From: Bromus sterilis
Lineage: Eukaryota > Streptophyta > Magnoliopsida > Poales > Poaceae
Reading direction: 5' to 3'
NCBI GenBank assembly: GCA_950022295.1
Contig: OX465595.1
Span: 221,057,770-221,121,769, forward strand
DNA: 64,000 nt
In this document: piece by piece, positions 1 through 11,256 of the stretch
Position numbering within the stretch: the first letter of the stretch is position 1
Layout of the letters: each line of letters starts with the position of its first letter
The notes under the pieces: generated by a model
Seen by the model: the letters and a program-made list of their open reading frames with translations, nothing else
The model's database searches: none
What the model was told of the DNA's origin: nothing
Program-made: the position numbers and the translations under genes

Positions 1-285
1 CAAGAGAATCATCGAGGGAATATAATAGGACTCCAAGTTTTGTTGTTATGGGAGTCATTGTAAAACCCTAGGACCCAACGTGTATATAAGCCGAGGTCCT
101 GGAACGTCCCAAGGGTGTATCATCTTAGATTAGTTCTTGAGACATCGGTGACTTCTAGCGCCCTTGTAATCGAGATCTCCCACATATAATACAAGAAAGG
201 CAGGAAGTAGGTCTTTACCTCATCGAGGGGACGAACCTGGGTAAATCTGTGTGTTTCTCTTGTGCTGACTCTCCACCGATTGACT
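1..285 (+). repeat. LTR fragment, Tat-type Ty3/gypsy (family of element C)
   Basis: Aligns by eye with about 53520-53790, the LTR of element C, including TATATAAG at 83-90 (53591-53598 in the other copy). The left part lies outside the window. What follows is not a primer-binding site but minus-strand Athila-type gag. It is therefore better read as a 3' LTR or solo LTR inserted into that gag than as the 5' LTR of C. The end is uncertain by about 10 bases; attga here and atcga after the other copy could be flanking bases. Confidence 0.75.
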
Positions 286-350
286 TCATCGAGGAGCCTA
301 TACCAATCCAAAGCCTTATCTTTCAATGGTAGAGAGAATAGTTTTATCAT
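286..350 (-). pseudogene. gag fragment, Athila-like Ty3/gypsy
   Basis: Minus-strand reading gives about 22 residues (IKLFSLPLKDKALDWYRLL) typical of the conserved retrotransposon gag block (leucine-rich stretch, then a K-A-x-x-W-Y motif). The rest of gag is cut off on the left by the Tat-type LTR. It sits about 330 bases downstream, on the minus strand, of an Athila-type primer-binding site, as expected for the start of an Athila internal region. Only a scrap remains, so it makes no product. The gag class is supported by motif only. Confidence 0.6.
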
Positions 351-668
351 AAAAAATCCATCGATACACCTGAAAGCTTAAATAAGGAACATAATTGTGA
401 AAGTTGGAGTAAGTGATCGCCTGGATGTCTGTCTCGTGCATATCGATTAGCTAAGACATAGTCAAAAATAGCAGTTGTTATTTTAAAAAGCACAATTTCA
501 GTAGGTGGGGAGCCTTCTCCACCACAACAGCGGTGGGACGGTTCCCCACAAGCAAAGAACCAAGAGAAGAATTATACATACGGACGAAAAGTAGCAACAT
601 CGAAATAAAAACAGCACGTACGGTGTAAAGGGTTCCTTACCAATTTCACTTACCAATGGCACTACACT
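351..668 (-). other. Athila-type 5' leader, non-coding
   Basis: Stretch between the primer-binding site and the gag fragment. A 163-codon minus-strand ORF (498-989) runs through it and on into the LTR, but has no recognisable domain and crosses the LTR boundary, so I do not call it a gene. Confidence 0.5.
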
Positions 669-685
669 CCCCGGCAACGGCTCTA
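669..685 (-). other. Primer-binding site, Athila type
   Basis: Minus strand reads TAGAGCCGTTGCCGGGG, two changes from the Athila-type TGGCGCCGTTGCCGGGG, and lies about 11 bases after the LTR end. It shows that the minus-strand internal region begins here and runs leftward. Confidence 0.75.
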
Positions 686-696
686 GAAAATGGCCT

Positions 697-2202
697 TGAT
701 GACCCACAATTGTAGCGGATCTATCGTAGCCTTTTCGATAAGTAAGAGTGTCAAACCCAACGAGGAGCAGAAGGTAATGACAAGTGATCTTGGACAAGGA
801 ATAACTGCAAGCACTAAAAGGTAACTTTTTATGGGTTTTCGGGTATAAGAAACAAGGAAATAAAAGCAAGGAAAGTAAATGGGGATGAGGTGCAGCAAGT
901 GGCCCAATCCCTTTGAACAAAGGATAAGTCAAAGGATTAAACTTAAAAAGACTAAAGCGTTCCCGAGGACACACGGGAGAGGTAGTCAAGTGCTTTCGCT
1001 ATAATCTGTCTAGTACTATGTTTTGTGTTGATAAGTGTTGTGTGGGTGGACCTATGCTATCACACTGCCTACACTAAGACCAGTGCACTCTTATTATTAA
1101 AACCTTGCAAGCATCCGCAAATACAAGAGACAAATTAAGGAAAAGCCTAATCATAGCAATAAACTTTAGGATCCAACACTCCCTCGCGCAAAAGTATGCG
1201 AACTGGGGTTCAGGATTCTGTCACTCTGGCAACCCACCATAAGAATCATTTATACACAATGTATTCCCCTAGGTACTTAAACAGGTGAAGTGTTATATAG
1301 TCAACGTTCACATAACACCACTAGAAGAAGAACACCACAACTTAAATAGCAATCAACAAAAATTACTTCAACATCATGTTGCTACTAACAACAAGACTTC
1401 TGCCATGTCCTCAAGAACTAAAGGAACTAGTCACAAGACAGATAAGAGAACATGATCAGAGTTGACGGATATATGATGAAAAATCTGGTCATAACAACAA
1501 TTCTCCAACAAAACTTAATAGCATTCACCAGAAAAGAGTAATCAACACCGGTAAAGTAGAGGGCATGAATAGTGCAAGGTACAACACAGATTGCGATGGC
1601 AAAGTGATGAAGATGGAGACGGTGCTGGTGATGACGATGATGGTGATGATGATCTCGATGATGCCCGTGACAATGGTGATGACGATGAGGATGATCTCCA
1701 CCTCCGGCAGGAGTTCTCCCCGGCATAATCTACCCGCCGGAAAGGTCTTTTCTTCTCTATAGGTTTTCCGCCACGGAGCGACGGAGGAACTCCCTATCTA
1801 TCTGCCCTTCTTGGTTTTTTAGGTCATGGAGAGTATATAGGCCAAAGGAGTGCCCCGTGGGTGGGACCTGCTCCCAGGCGGCCACCTGGTGCGGCCTAGG
1901 GGTGGCCGCGCCACCAGGCCGCCTGGTAGCCTGGTGGCCCCCTCTGGCTGCTCTTTCACGAGTCATTGTTATTTCTCTAGAAAGTTCTTCCCCGAAAATT
2001 TTAGGTCATTTGGATATGTGCTGATATGCCTACTCTATATGCACTTTTCCCCGCTGATTCCTGTGTCTGCTGTTTCGGCAGCGGAAAGTTGTAAATTGTG
2101 TAAAACAAGCCAAAACACTATAAGAACATCATCAGAAATGGAATATATCAATGAATAGAGATAAATTATGATACAAAATAGTGATGCATTTTGGACGTAT
2201 CA
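697..2202 (-). repeat. Athila-like LTR (~1.5 kb), minus orientation
   Basis: In minus orientation it starts TGATACGTCC just after the purine tract TTGGGGGAGT and ends near GGGTCATCA, 11 bases before the primer-binding site. A GAT/GAC-rich trinucleotide stretch at 1625-1692 gives a histidine-rich spurious ORF on the minus strand. GC-rich palindromic text lies at 1857-1945. The LTR has a PPT on one side and a PBS on the other, so it separates two internal regions instead of bounding one element. Confidence 0.75.
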
Positions 2203-2214
2203 ACTCCCCCAAGA
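2203..2214 (-). other. Polypurine tract of the Athila-like element
   Basis: Minus strand TTGGGGGAGT directly abuts the LTR start TGATACG, the usual PPT/3' LTR junction of Athila-type elements in cereals. Confidence 0.75.
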
Positions 2215-2789
2215 TTAGACCTCGCTTGTCCCCAAGCGAATACTAAGCTCTGTAAACCTGTCCACGAGTTTAGAGAGTGAAGTGTTGATAAATAAGAATA
2301 CAGACAAGAAGCATCATAATTTGTCTACTAAACTCAAGCATAGTCAACAACAATCTCAACTCATAAGGCGCTTATGAAAGAGTAATATCAATTATAATCA
2401 AAAGTAGGGCTAAGGAAACTCATTAAATCATGGCAAACATGTTCTTGGTCAAAGAACAACTAATAACTCTTAACTTTTGTTCTTCTCTTATATTTTGATA
2501 AGATCATTTGAAGCTTTTGAAAGAACATGTTATTAGTCAATAAGTGAAATTGCTATCACAAAGGAAGATGTTTGTTGTAGCAAAGCTCAACAAACAACTT
2601 GTTTATCTTGATTGATAATGTCAGCAAAGAAGTGATATGTAAATTCAAACAATATATATGAATGAATCTTTGTCAACATAAAGTGTCTTCCCTTTTATGG
2701 AGTAGAAGGAAGTAGGTTTACTGACTCATCATAAAAGTAAAGGCTTTACCTTTCGCAGAGGGAAGTAGGGAAAACTCATGCGCCAGAGC
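2215..2789 (-). other. Athila-like 3' internal non-coding region
   Basis: AT-rich, no ORF of note. The position upstream of the PPT (minus strand) fits the long non-coding 3' region of Athila elements. The Sirevirus LTR starts abruptly at 2790, so this is taken as its insertion target. The matching flank on the far side of the copia element is lost. Confidence 0.5.
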
Positions 2790-4300
2790 TGAAAGGATCG
2801 GAATGTCGACTAGAGGGGGGAGAATAGGCGACTAACAATTTTTAAGCTATTCTTAACAAATTGAGGCTCAAAAAATAAAGTAGGTTGTCTAGATGTGCAA
2901 CTAGATGGACAAGCTATATGAATACTAAGACAACACTATATGAACAAGCACGAGATGCACAATGAAATAAGCTTGAACAATGCAAAGGTAAATAACTGAC
3001 AAAGGATATACGGGAGACAAGGATATGTTTAGCGAAGTTCCTTCTGTTGCGATAAGTACGTCTCTATTTGGAGAGGGTGTGGAATGCAATGCTCACACGA
3101 AGCCAACGAGGGCTGCCCTATTCTCCTCACGCTCTTTCAGTGCAAGATGTCGTGAATCCACTAAAGGTGCCTTGAAGGCGCACACGAAACCTTTACAACA
3201 AGGGTGAGGCTTCTGCACAACAAGCCGGAGTCTCCCACCAACACCATGAAGCTTCAACACAATGGAATGTGGCTCCGAGGTGGCCTCGAGCTCTCGATGG
3301 CTCCAAACCACAAGAGTAAAAAGATCCACTACAAAATGGATGGAGAACAAACTTTCCTTTGGACGGAAGTGTACATCGGGGTCTCCTCCCTCGATCCCTA
3401 GCAACTCAACAACTTTGGGTGGCTAGTAATGGAGATCGGGGTCGATGAAGCTTTTGGGCGTCAATGGAGAGAGAGTGTAGCTAAAGGTAGGTGGCAAGGA
3501 GGAAGAAGACCCCCTTTTATACCTCCCTCTAAATCCAATCGTTATGCTCATAAATACACAGACTAGTACAACTAGTCTGTAATCCTGGTACAACCGGTCC
3601 ACCAAGAACAACCCACATAATTTCGAACCCTAGGCAGTGGCAAAGCAGGTCGGGCGGTACAACCTCTCCGGGCCTAGTAGTACTGGGTTTACCGGTTCAA
3701 CCGGAGCACTACCGCTCAGTCACCGGCCCCAGGTCAGAACAAAATGGGCCCTTGCCCGATGGTAGACCGGTAGGGGGGCGGAACCACCGCCCCCATAACC
3801 CTAGTCGCTGGTTGAGAAGGGCGGGCGGTACACTCGCCGTGGGTACCGGTTGTATCTGATTTACCGTTACAATCGTACCGCCACCGCCCCACCATCGACT
3901 CAGATTAGAGGGGAGAGGCCCCCAACCCGATGGTTGCACCGGTACCAGGCCCAGTGGCACCGTCCCCTCACAAGGGCAGTACAGCCGGCCCGGTAGGCCA
4001 GTACAACCGGTCTGTGGCCATAGTTGGGAAACTCTCCTCCACAGCCACCTTGCGAGGACCGGTCTTGATAGATAGGACGTAGAGCATATTCATGTCTTCA
4101 TCTGCTAGAACTTTATAGGTGCGGGACTACAACATGAAGGAAGACATGTCAGATTCGCCGTCTTTGATCCTTTAGTGACTAGATACCGTCAAGATTATCT
4201 TTGTGTCTTGTTAATAAACAGGAGAAGCTCACGACACTGTTAGACCTCAAATCCTGTATTGTAATCAACAGGAAACCATAGGATGGGAAATGTCCTATCA
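2790..4300 (-). repeat. 3' LTR of the Sirevirus element
   Basis: Minus strand begins TGATAGGACA next to the PPT and ends CCGATCCTTTCA. Its left 860 bases match 17251-18110 at nearly equal length with scattered substitutions. Right of about 3540 it is studded with GGTACAACCGG / CCGGTTGTACC variants. Flanking bases on the left are cgccagagc; the partner duplication is not visible because the other LTR is truncated. Confidence 0.85.
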
Positions 4301-4316
4301 ATCTCCCCCTTTTTGG
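4301..4316 (-). other. Polypurine tract of the Sirevirus element
   Basis: Minus strand CCAAAAAGGGGGAGAT immediately precedes the LTR start TGATAGG. Confidence 0.85.
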
Positions 4317-4724
4317 TGGTTGATGACAATACACGGATTTGCAACAATGAATATTATGATATGCACTAAATCTGTAAATTATAGGCAGGCTCCCACTAGA
4401 TGTATGCACCATTTGACGAAGACCTATGAGAAAACAGATGCATATAATAGGATCAACACTCCCCCTATATTTTATGAATTAACACTCATTGCAAAAGACA
4501 TAAGATAAAAGCTCTTAAAGCGGTAAAGGTAACATGTCTTACACTACGCATAGAGTTCAACACATAAGATAAGGTTAAAAGTTCACACACTAAGTAAAGC
4601 ACACACGATACAATGAGCTAGCAAGTTCCGCAAGCAAATCCCACGAACACCTAATAGATGACTTCTCCCCCTTTGGCATAAAGAGACCAAAAAGGGAGAA
4701 GGTACGATGCTAGCTCCCAACTAG
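4317..4724. other. Sirevirus 3' internal spacer, no gene seen
   Basis: AT-rich stretch between the extra ORF and the PPT. A second purine run (minus strand of 4664-4675, AAAGGGGGAGAA) resembles the PPT; Sireviruses often show such repeated PPT-like runs here. Confidence 0.5.
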
Positions 4725-7700
4725 TCACTCGTTAGACTCCTCAGTGGCGTCGGCGTCAGAGTCACTGGGGTCCACTGGATCAGGCGAGTGCTCAGAGTGC
4801 ATGTCATCATCATCATACACCGGAGGCGGGGAAGTATCAACGGTCGGTGGTGGAGTGTCATCACTGTTAGTCCACCTCGAGTACTGCTGAGAGATCCACC
4901 AGTCTTTTGGAGTGATGTTCTTCTCAGACCCACTTTGAATATCAATGTTCAGGGCCTTCATCATCTGAATCTGGCGCACCCATTTTTCCTTCTCACGCTT
5001 ATGAGCAAGATACATACGTTCATGAATATCAGTCTGGAGGCAGAAAGTCTTGCGAACCTTAGCCTTGAGCATGGTCCAAGCGGATTTGTCAGCCCTAGAA
5101 GCTCAAAATCAGAATCATTGGAAGCGGCATATTCAGTCTCCATTCTTCCTTTCTCCTTGTTTTCAAAGCGGGGAGCCTTGTGCTGCTTGATCTTCTGTTT
5201 CTCGCAAGCACGAGGAATGAGGACAGACCGGTCCCCAATAAAATCCTGACCCATGAACTTGGCCTCCCAATAAGTGTGCAGAGACTTCATAATGTAAGGA
5301 CCAAGAGAGGGACAGGAGCTTCTCACACAACGGTACATCTCCTGCCAAAGAATGTTCGACACATCCAACGAAACACCTTTGCCCTTCTCAGAGAGAGCCA
5401 TGAGCATCAAGTCAATGAAGAATTTATAAATCCGATCTTGATTCCCCACCTTGGGAATCCACATGTTCCGGTAGATGCGATGCATCATGTCATACAACTA
5501 CCTCAAATCCTTGGACTCACCTGGTATCCTGCAGCCCAGAATATATTGTCGGGACCCGGGATTAGCGTATGCAAGTCCCGCTACAACACAATCATATGGA
5601 GAGCCGAGAACCGTACCCATTTGTCTAAGCAGACAAGGCCAAGCACAGAACGTTCTCGGAAAGCATAGAACGTGAGGGGCATCCCATCCAGGCCAGATGA
5701 TCAACTGAGATGGGTCCTCATCGTCCGCACACAAATCTAAATGATATGGATGATGAACTCCCATACTCATAGACAAGTCGCCTCAACCATACTATCGATT
5801 GTATTATAACACTTACATAGACTTACTCCAGCCCGATCACTTAGTCAGGGTCTAGGGCGGGCTCAATCATACAACAAAGTGTGCACGTGACAGACTCACG
5901 AGAAATCACATCGCGATGCCCCAAGTTGCGCACATCTAAGGGCCACTTGGTGTATAAAAGACCGACAGCCAGATCACAACTAAGGTCTCGAAAACCCCAT
6001 ACTAAGACATGCATGTTATAAACATACATGCAGCACACATGTCTAGTATGAACAGCAGGTATCATTGCAATTCTCTACAAAGTTTACAACATTATTGATA
6101 ACTCTTACAGAGTGCACACAGAAATCACAAGACTGTGATCCAACATTACATAAAACATGCGGAAGCAAAGTAGTTCTGAGTACAGACAAGTTTAACAAAT
6201 GGCTTAAGAAGCCTTATTTATAAACAAGCCCTTCCACGAGGGACCAGTCGTCTGACTGGGACTACACTAGCTTGATCAGTTGTCGAGCTCCAGGAGTACC
6301 ATCTAAAACATAGAATAAGAAAACGTGAGTACAAAGTCGTACTCAGCAAGACTTACGTAGGAGCTATACTACTCATGCACATGTATCAAGGTAAAGGGAG
6401 GTGGGGTTCATAAGCAGAAGTGCCCTCTTTGACTTGGCTAGTCCTGAACTACGAGTACCATACTTGAGGTAATAAGCGTACACGGGTCCACTACATGTCT
6501 CCAACCAATTACACCACTATGGATCCTTCCTCGAATTCCCACGAGAAAGCACGCCATAGCACTCACACTTATCTTGGAAGTTTTAAAGTATCCATTCTAG
6601 TTGTCTAATAATCAAGCACATCTTTCCAAGTAGTCCCTTACTGCGGACGCGGCTAATCGAATAGTTTATTAACCCTGCAGGGGTGTACTGCTACACACAT
6701 GAAACTATCAGTTACCGCCGGGATCTCGTCACCCTTCAAGCGGGTGTCGGCGAGGATAATTTCCACAACTTTTACCTCACAGCCAACTCAAGTTCAATGG
6801 AGACTCCTATATGGGCTGGATTCCACATCGTGAACCTGGCCGGTTTACCGATGTGGTCCCAGAAGATGTGTGCAGGGTCCCAAGCCGGTCTGAATAGCCG
6901 TTCTTCCACTTCGCAAACCGTGCCACAAACATACCAGAACTCCGAACTACTGCGACTCATTGAACTGAGAAGGGGTGAGTTAGTATGTTGAGTGGGGGTC
7001 CATGTGCCCAACATGTGGTAGTACTCTTCGTCTTGGATCACCACACAAGAACTCGGGCTTAGGGCGGTGTTCAACGAGACAACCCACTGTGTACTCCTAC
7101 ACAACCTCTCATCGTTCACCTCGTATTAGGGTAGATTCACCAACACATTTCCAACATCATCAACATGATTGCTACCATCCCGACTCACATAACAGTATCA
7201 ACATTGTATCACTCTAAGCATGAAATAAGCAGTAACAGTTGCAGGGGCCACATGATATCAATCAACTCCTACATCTTCTACGATTGTGGTTTCCTTACTA
7301 CTGTGACAAAATGATAGGTCATGCAAAGGAATGGGTTCCACTATGCGGTAGAAACGCATCATGGTAATCATCCTAAACAATGCATAAGCGAGACTGAGGG
7401 GGAAGTGGGATTTTATCGACATGATCAATGGGGGTTTGCTTGCCTTGCTAACGAGGTTCACACACGATGTCTTCAACGGAGGGGTGATCTCGGGTTCCGG
7501 CTCCACCTCTATTCGATAGCAAACAAATGCAAACAAGCTATCAATATAAGGACAATGCACAATCACATGATCAAGTGTTATAATATGGTGTAAAGGGTGC
7601 TAATGTGTTGCCAATTCCATTTAAATGGAGTGTATTGCATTTGAGTTGCAAATTCAAACTCCATATTTGAATTTAAAAAGGTCCATATGCATGTTTTCTT

Positions 7701-10128
7701 ATGTCCCCCCATTTTAAAATGGGCAAACATGAAAATAAAGTGCATATTCATAATCCTTGTATTTTTCTGATAATTTTACATATATTATTTGTCCAATTTG
7801 GAGTTAGTATGAATTAGTTATTAATTTTCAAAGTTTAATTGAATTTCTGCCTTTTCTGGAATATTTAAAAGATCTAACCAATTACTACGTCAGCATGACG
7901 CAAGGCTGACGTGGGGGCTGCTGACAGGTGGGGCCACCATGTCAGTGTCTCTTTTTATTTAACCGATTTGATTTAAGTTAACAGGGGATTAATTAGGCAG
8001 GGGGCCCACTGGTCAGTGGCTTAAGGGGTGGATTAGGGGGTGGGTTAGTGGCTAACCACGCCGGCCACGTGGACTCACCGACAGCATGTCGCCGGCGACC
8101 ACCCGATACGGCAGCGACGCACGGGACGACGGCTCCGGCCACCATTTGGTGCGCTGAGACTAACAAACGGAAGCCTGATCACGTCCGCGTCATGCTGAGC
8201 ACAGCATGGCCACGGGGGTTCACCGGAACGTCATCGGCATTGAGCTTTTGCGGCGGATGTGGCAGGACAACGACGAGGACGAAACTACGATGGGTTTGCT
8301 TGGGCATGCGATGGATCAGACGACTCCTAGGAGCACCAGGAGCACGGTGGACGCCATGGATGGGTCGGAGGGCCACGGAAGCTACCTCGTCGTCGACCAT
8401 GGCGGCGACGAGCTTCTGCGTTCATGGCGGATCGAGCTAGAGAGGAGGAGGGAGACGGTGGAATAGCTCAGGCGAACCGTAAGCTCACCATGAACTCAAC
8501 GGAGGCGTTGGTGCGGTCGGGGATGCCCTGTGGTGGCTGGAATCGAAGAAATCGCGCGGCGGCTCCGGCGAGGTCTCGGTGAAGATTGCGTTGGCCTCGA
8601 GCTCCATTAGTCCTCCAGCTTCTCCAGATCGAGGAAGTCAATGACGGCGGGCATGATGGACATGGTCTCCTCGCTTCTCTCCGGCGTTGGCTACGAGTTC
8701 CGTCGACGGCGAAATGCGGGTGCTCTCGGGGGATTTGGGGAAAACGCACGGAGAGCTCGAGAGAGTGTGGCGAGATGGGGAGAGTGACTAGAAAGTCCAG
8801 GGGCTTCTCCTGGACACGCGGAAGACGTCTGGGAAGCAGGCAGCTCGCCGGGGTGGCGTCGGCAGCCACGGCATGGTCGCCACACACCTGCGTGCTGGCC
8901 TGCCTGCGGTAGACGACCAGTGCTAGAGAGCTGGGTCGGGCTAGCTGGGCTGCGGTGCGGTTAGTTGGGCCAAAACACAGGTCAGGCCTTTTTCCTTTTT
9001 CGTTTTGTTTTTCTTTTCTGTCTTTTGTTTTGTCTTGCTAAGTAAAATAGCTAGACATTTTCTAAAATGCCCCAAATTTTTATATGGACTTCTAATGCAT
9101 ATTGCTAGCCACTTATAAAGTTTGGGCATTTTTTAAATTCAAATAATTTGAACTTTACTTCAAATGGGGGTTTAAATTTAAATCCAAGCTCCTGTTCGAA
9201 TATTTGAAAAATCCATGAGCATGGGATTGCTACCACATCACTTGATATGTGATCATACTCATTTATGGGACTTTTCAAAAATGCAAAAGGAATTTTTGGA
9301 GCAACTTTTATTCTGGACATTTGAATTAAATTCATCTGGGGGGTTTCTTCTCCCATTTCAATTTCTTTTTGAAATTTTTAATATGATGCAAAGTTAGTTG
9401 CTAACCCTAGCACATACCTAATAGAGGGTTCTAACATATATAGTGTAGCAAGAAGAGTAGGATCAGACGCGAGTGGGCCATAAGGAGTGAATCCATCACC
9501 ATGCCCAGAGTCATCACAATGGTACCCCAAAGCAGCACAAAAATCAGACCTCAGAGCTGAGCACACCTGGTCACGAGACATCCAAGTAATGGTGTGGTGA
9601 TCATCGGTCCCAAAATTGAATAATAACATACCATTGCTGGATGAGCTAAGGATCCATGTCACACTGAATGTCCATGAGCTTAAGGAGATCAAACTCTTCA
9701 CAAACTGCAAGAGCATCCTTAAATTACTCCTTATGCTCCTCGGACCGTATTAACTGAAGATCAATGGACCACATGTTGGTCAACTTGTTCTTAAACTTGT
9801 TATGAAAGTCAACAACAATGTTGTACTGCTGAACTTTCCAAAACATTGGATGAGTCCATCCGGGAGCTTGAGGGGACGAGTTGGGGTTCTGAACCCTAAA
9901 GTGCTAAAACTCAGGAAAGGACATCTTGGACACGGGTTTGCCAGAAGTGGTCTTCATGATAGAAAACTTCTGACGGCGAGAGAGCGGAGTCGGACGGGTC
10001 ACTTCCTCTTCAGTCTCAGTGGACTTCCGAGCCCGCTTCTTCTTCTTACGCGAGCCACCTCCTCTTGACTGAGAACCACCTACCCAAGCAAAGCAACAGA
10101 GGGAATAGAGAGATGAGAATTTGTACAC
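4725..10128 (-). pseudogene. Sirevirus extra (env-like) ORF, split by a solo LTR
   Basis: Minus-strand coding remnants at 10128-9437 and 5546-4725 are separated by the solo LTR at 5547-9436. The N-terminal part has a basic run of K and R, then a broken helical segment. The part after the insertion reads in one frame from about 5497 to 5100 (IYRNMWIPKVGNQDRIYKFF, then a helical FxxxIxLxLM-type stretch) and ends in an acidic, proline-rich tail (4790-4725, DSDADATEESNE). Its place between RNase H and the PPT is that of the Sirevirus additional ORF, sometimes called env-like. The function of that ORF is not known and I see no clear signal peptide. Frame changes occur near 9900, 9720 and 5100. Confidence 0.6.
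5547..9436 (-). mobile_element. Solo LTR (3,890 bp) of a chromovirus related to A and B
   Basis: On the plus strand it begins TGTCGGGACCC and ends GGGTTCTAACA, so the minus-strand LTR runs TGTTAGAACCC...GGGTCCCGACA. It is flanked by a perfect duplication TATAT (5542-5546 and 9437-9441). The left half aligns with the LTRs of B (41181 onward) and A; the right end aligns with the LTR start of A (30290 onward, reversed). No PBS, gag or pol lies within it, so it is what remains after LTR-LTR recombination. Its GC-rich middle (8040-8940) does not match the corresponding islands of A or B. Confidence 0.9.
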
Positions 10129-11256
10129 ATCAAGAAGGGATTTAAATACACAAGTATTGGAGATGTGAAAACAGTATTGGCCTTTAGGCCCCGGTTATAC
10201 CGGTTATGCCCCGGTTGTACCTCCATGAAGGGCGGTTGTACAGGTGGCTGTACAGTTAGGGCATGGATCCGAATCAAACGGGGCACAAATGTCAATCCGG
10301 TTTGCACAATGCCAAAACTTGGTACAACAACCTCTCGAATACTACCACATCCCTACAGCATGTAAGTACGATTAAAAAATCGATGAACAACGATAAATCC
10401 CTATGCAAAGAGGGGTTTCAAGAAACCCTAAAATGCAAACAAAGTAGGGCGTTACCCGGTTCCATGGCACAGATCATGGAGGAGGAGGGCACCACACGCC
10501 GGAACCAGAGGAGATTGAGAGGATCCGAGGCGCCGGTTGTGACTCGGGAAAGCGGCAGTAGGGGTCCGGGGAGAGAAACAAGCGGCCGGAGGAAGAGAAT
10601 GGGTAAAACCTCCCCACGCTCGCACCCGACCGGTAGTCCCGGCCCCTGAGGCAATCCTAGGGTTTCTGCGGTACATCCGGTCCCCTGGAGCCACCGGTTA
10701 TACCGGTGATTGACAGTGACCGGTTGTACCACCCTACTGGCCGGTAGTACCGCTCATCAACTACAATGCTGCCAAAGTAAGAGGGAAAAGAGATGATGTG
10801 TACAAGAGATCTAAGATGGATTAAGGTAAGTTGGCTTGGGTGAGGAATAGACTATGGGAATACCAACCTTAACCACTCCTTAATATGTATCAAGAAATTC
10901 ACAAACATTTACATGAGTGGTGGTCTAGATAAGTAGATCAAAATACCATAAAGATATAATCAAGAAAAAAAACACAATCCCACCCAACCCTCCCAAAGGG
11001 AGAGGCGATGGCCGAAGCCACCATGTTTGAGCTTATTTGGTATGATACCACAAAGATGTATCTTGGTTTCATTGCCAATGCTCTTCTTTGAAGCACCGTT
11101 GCCACTTTGGGTGACCACGAAGGCCGCCGAAAATGACCATAGTGAAAGAAATGTTTCTCTTTCCGCATAATAGGTGGAGTGGTTGCCCATGAATTGAGCG
11201 TCGATGCCTACATACAAACTAGATACCATGTTGATATAGGATGTGTGGGAAAGTCT
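10129..11256. other. Spacer between RNase H and extra ORF, rich in CCGGTTGTACC motifs
   Basis: No convincing CDS. At 10180-10260 and 10640-10755 there are many CCGGTTGTACC, CCGGTTATACC and CCGGTAGTACC variants, the same motif family as in the Sirevirus LTR (3540-4020). The stretch 10450-10640 is GC-rich with ORFs on both strands, taken as spurious. Confidence 0.55.

Noticed and set aside
1..285. 5' LTR of element C
   Set aside because: Followed by Athila gag, not by a PBS and C interior, so it more likely belongs to another copy.
498..989. 163-codon minus-strand ORF
   Set aside because: Crosses the Athila LTR/PBS boundary, has no domain, hydrophobic by composition only.
1427..1726. Histidine-rich ORF that looks like a metal-binding peptide
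   Set aside because: Produced by a GAT/GAC trinucleotide run inside an LTR; no homologous context.
8048..8912. Several GC-rich ORFs on both strands
   Set aside because: Inside the solo LTR island; stop-poor because of GC content, no recognisable protein.
10418..10732. 104-codon proline-rich ORF
   Set aside because: Sits in the Sirevirus spacer, overlaps ORFs in other frames, no motif.
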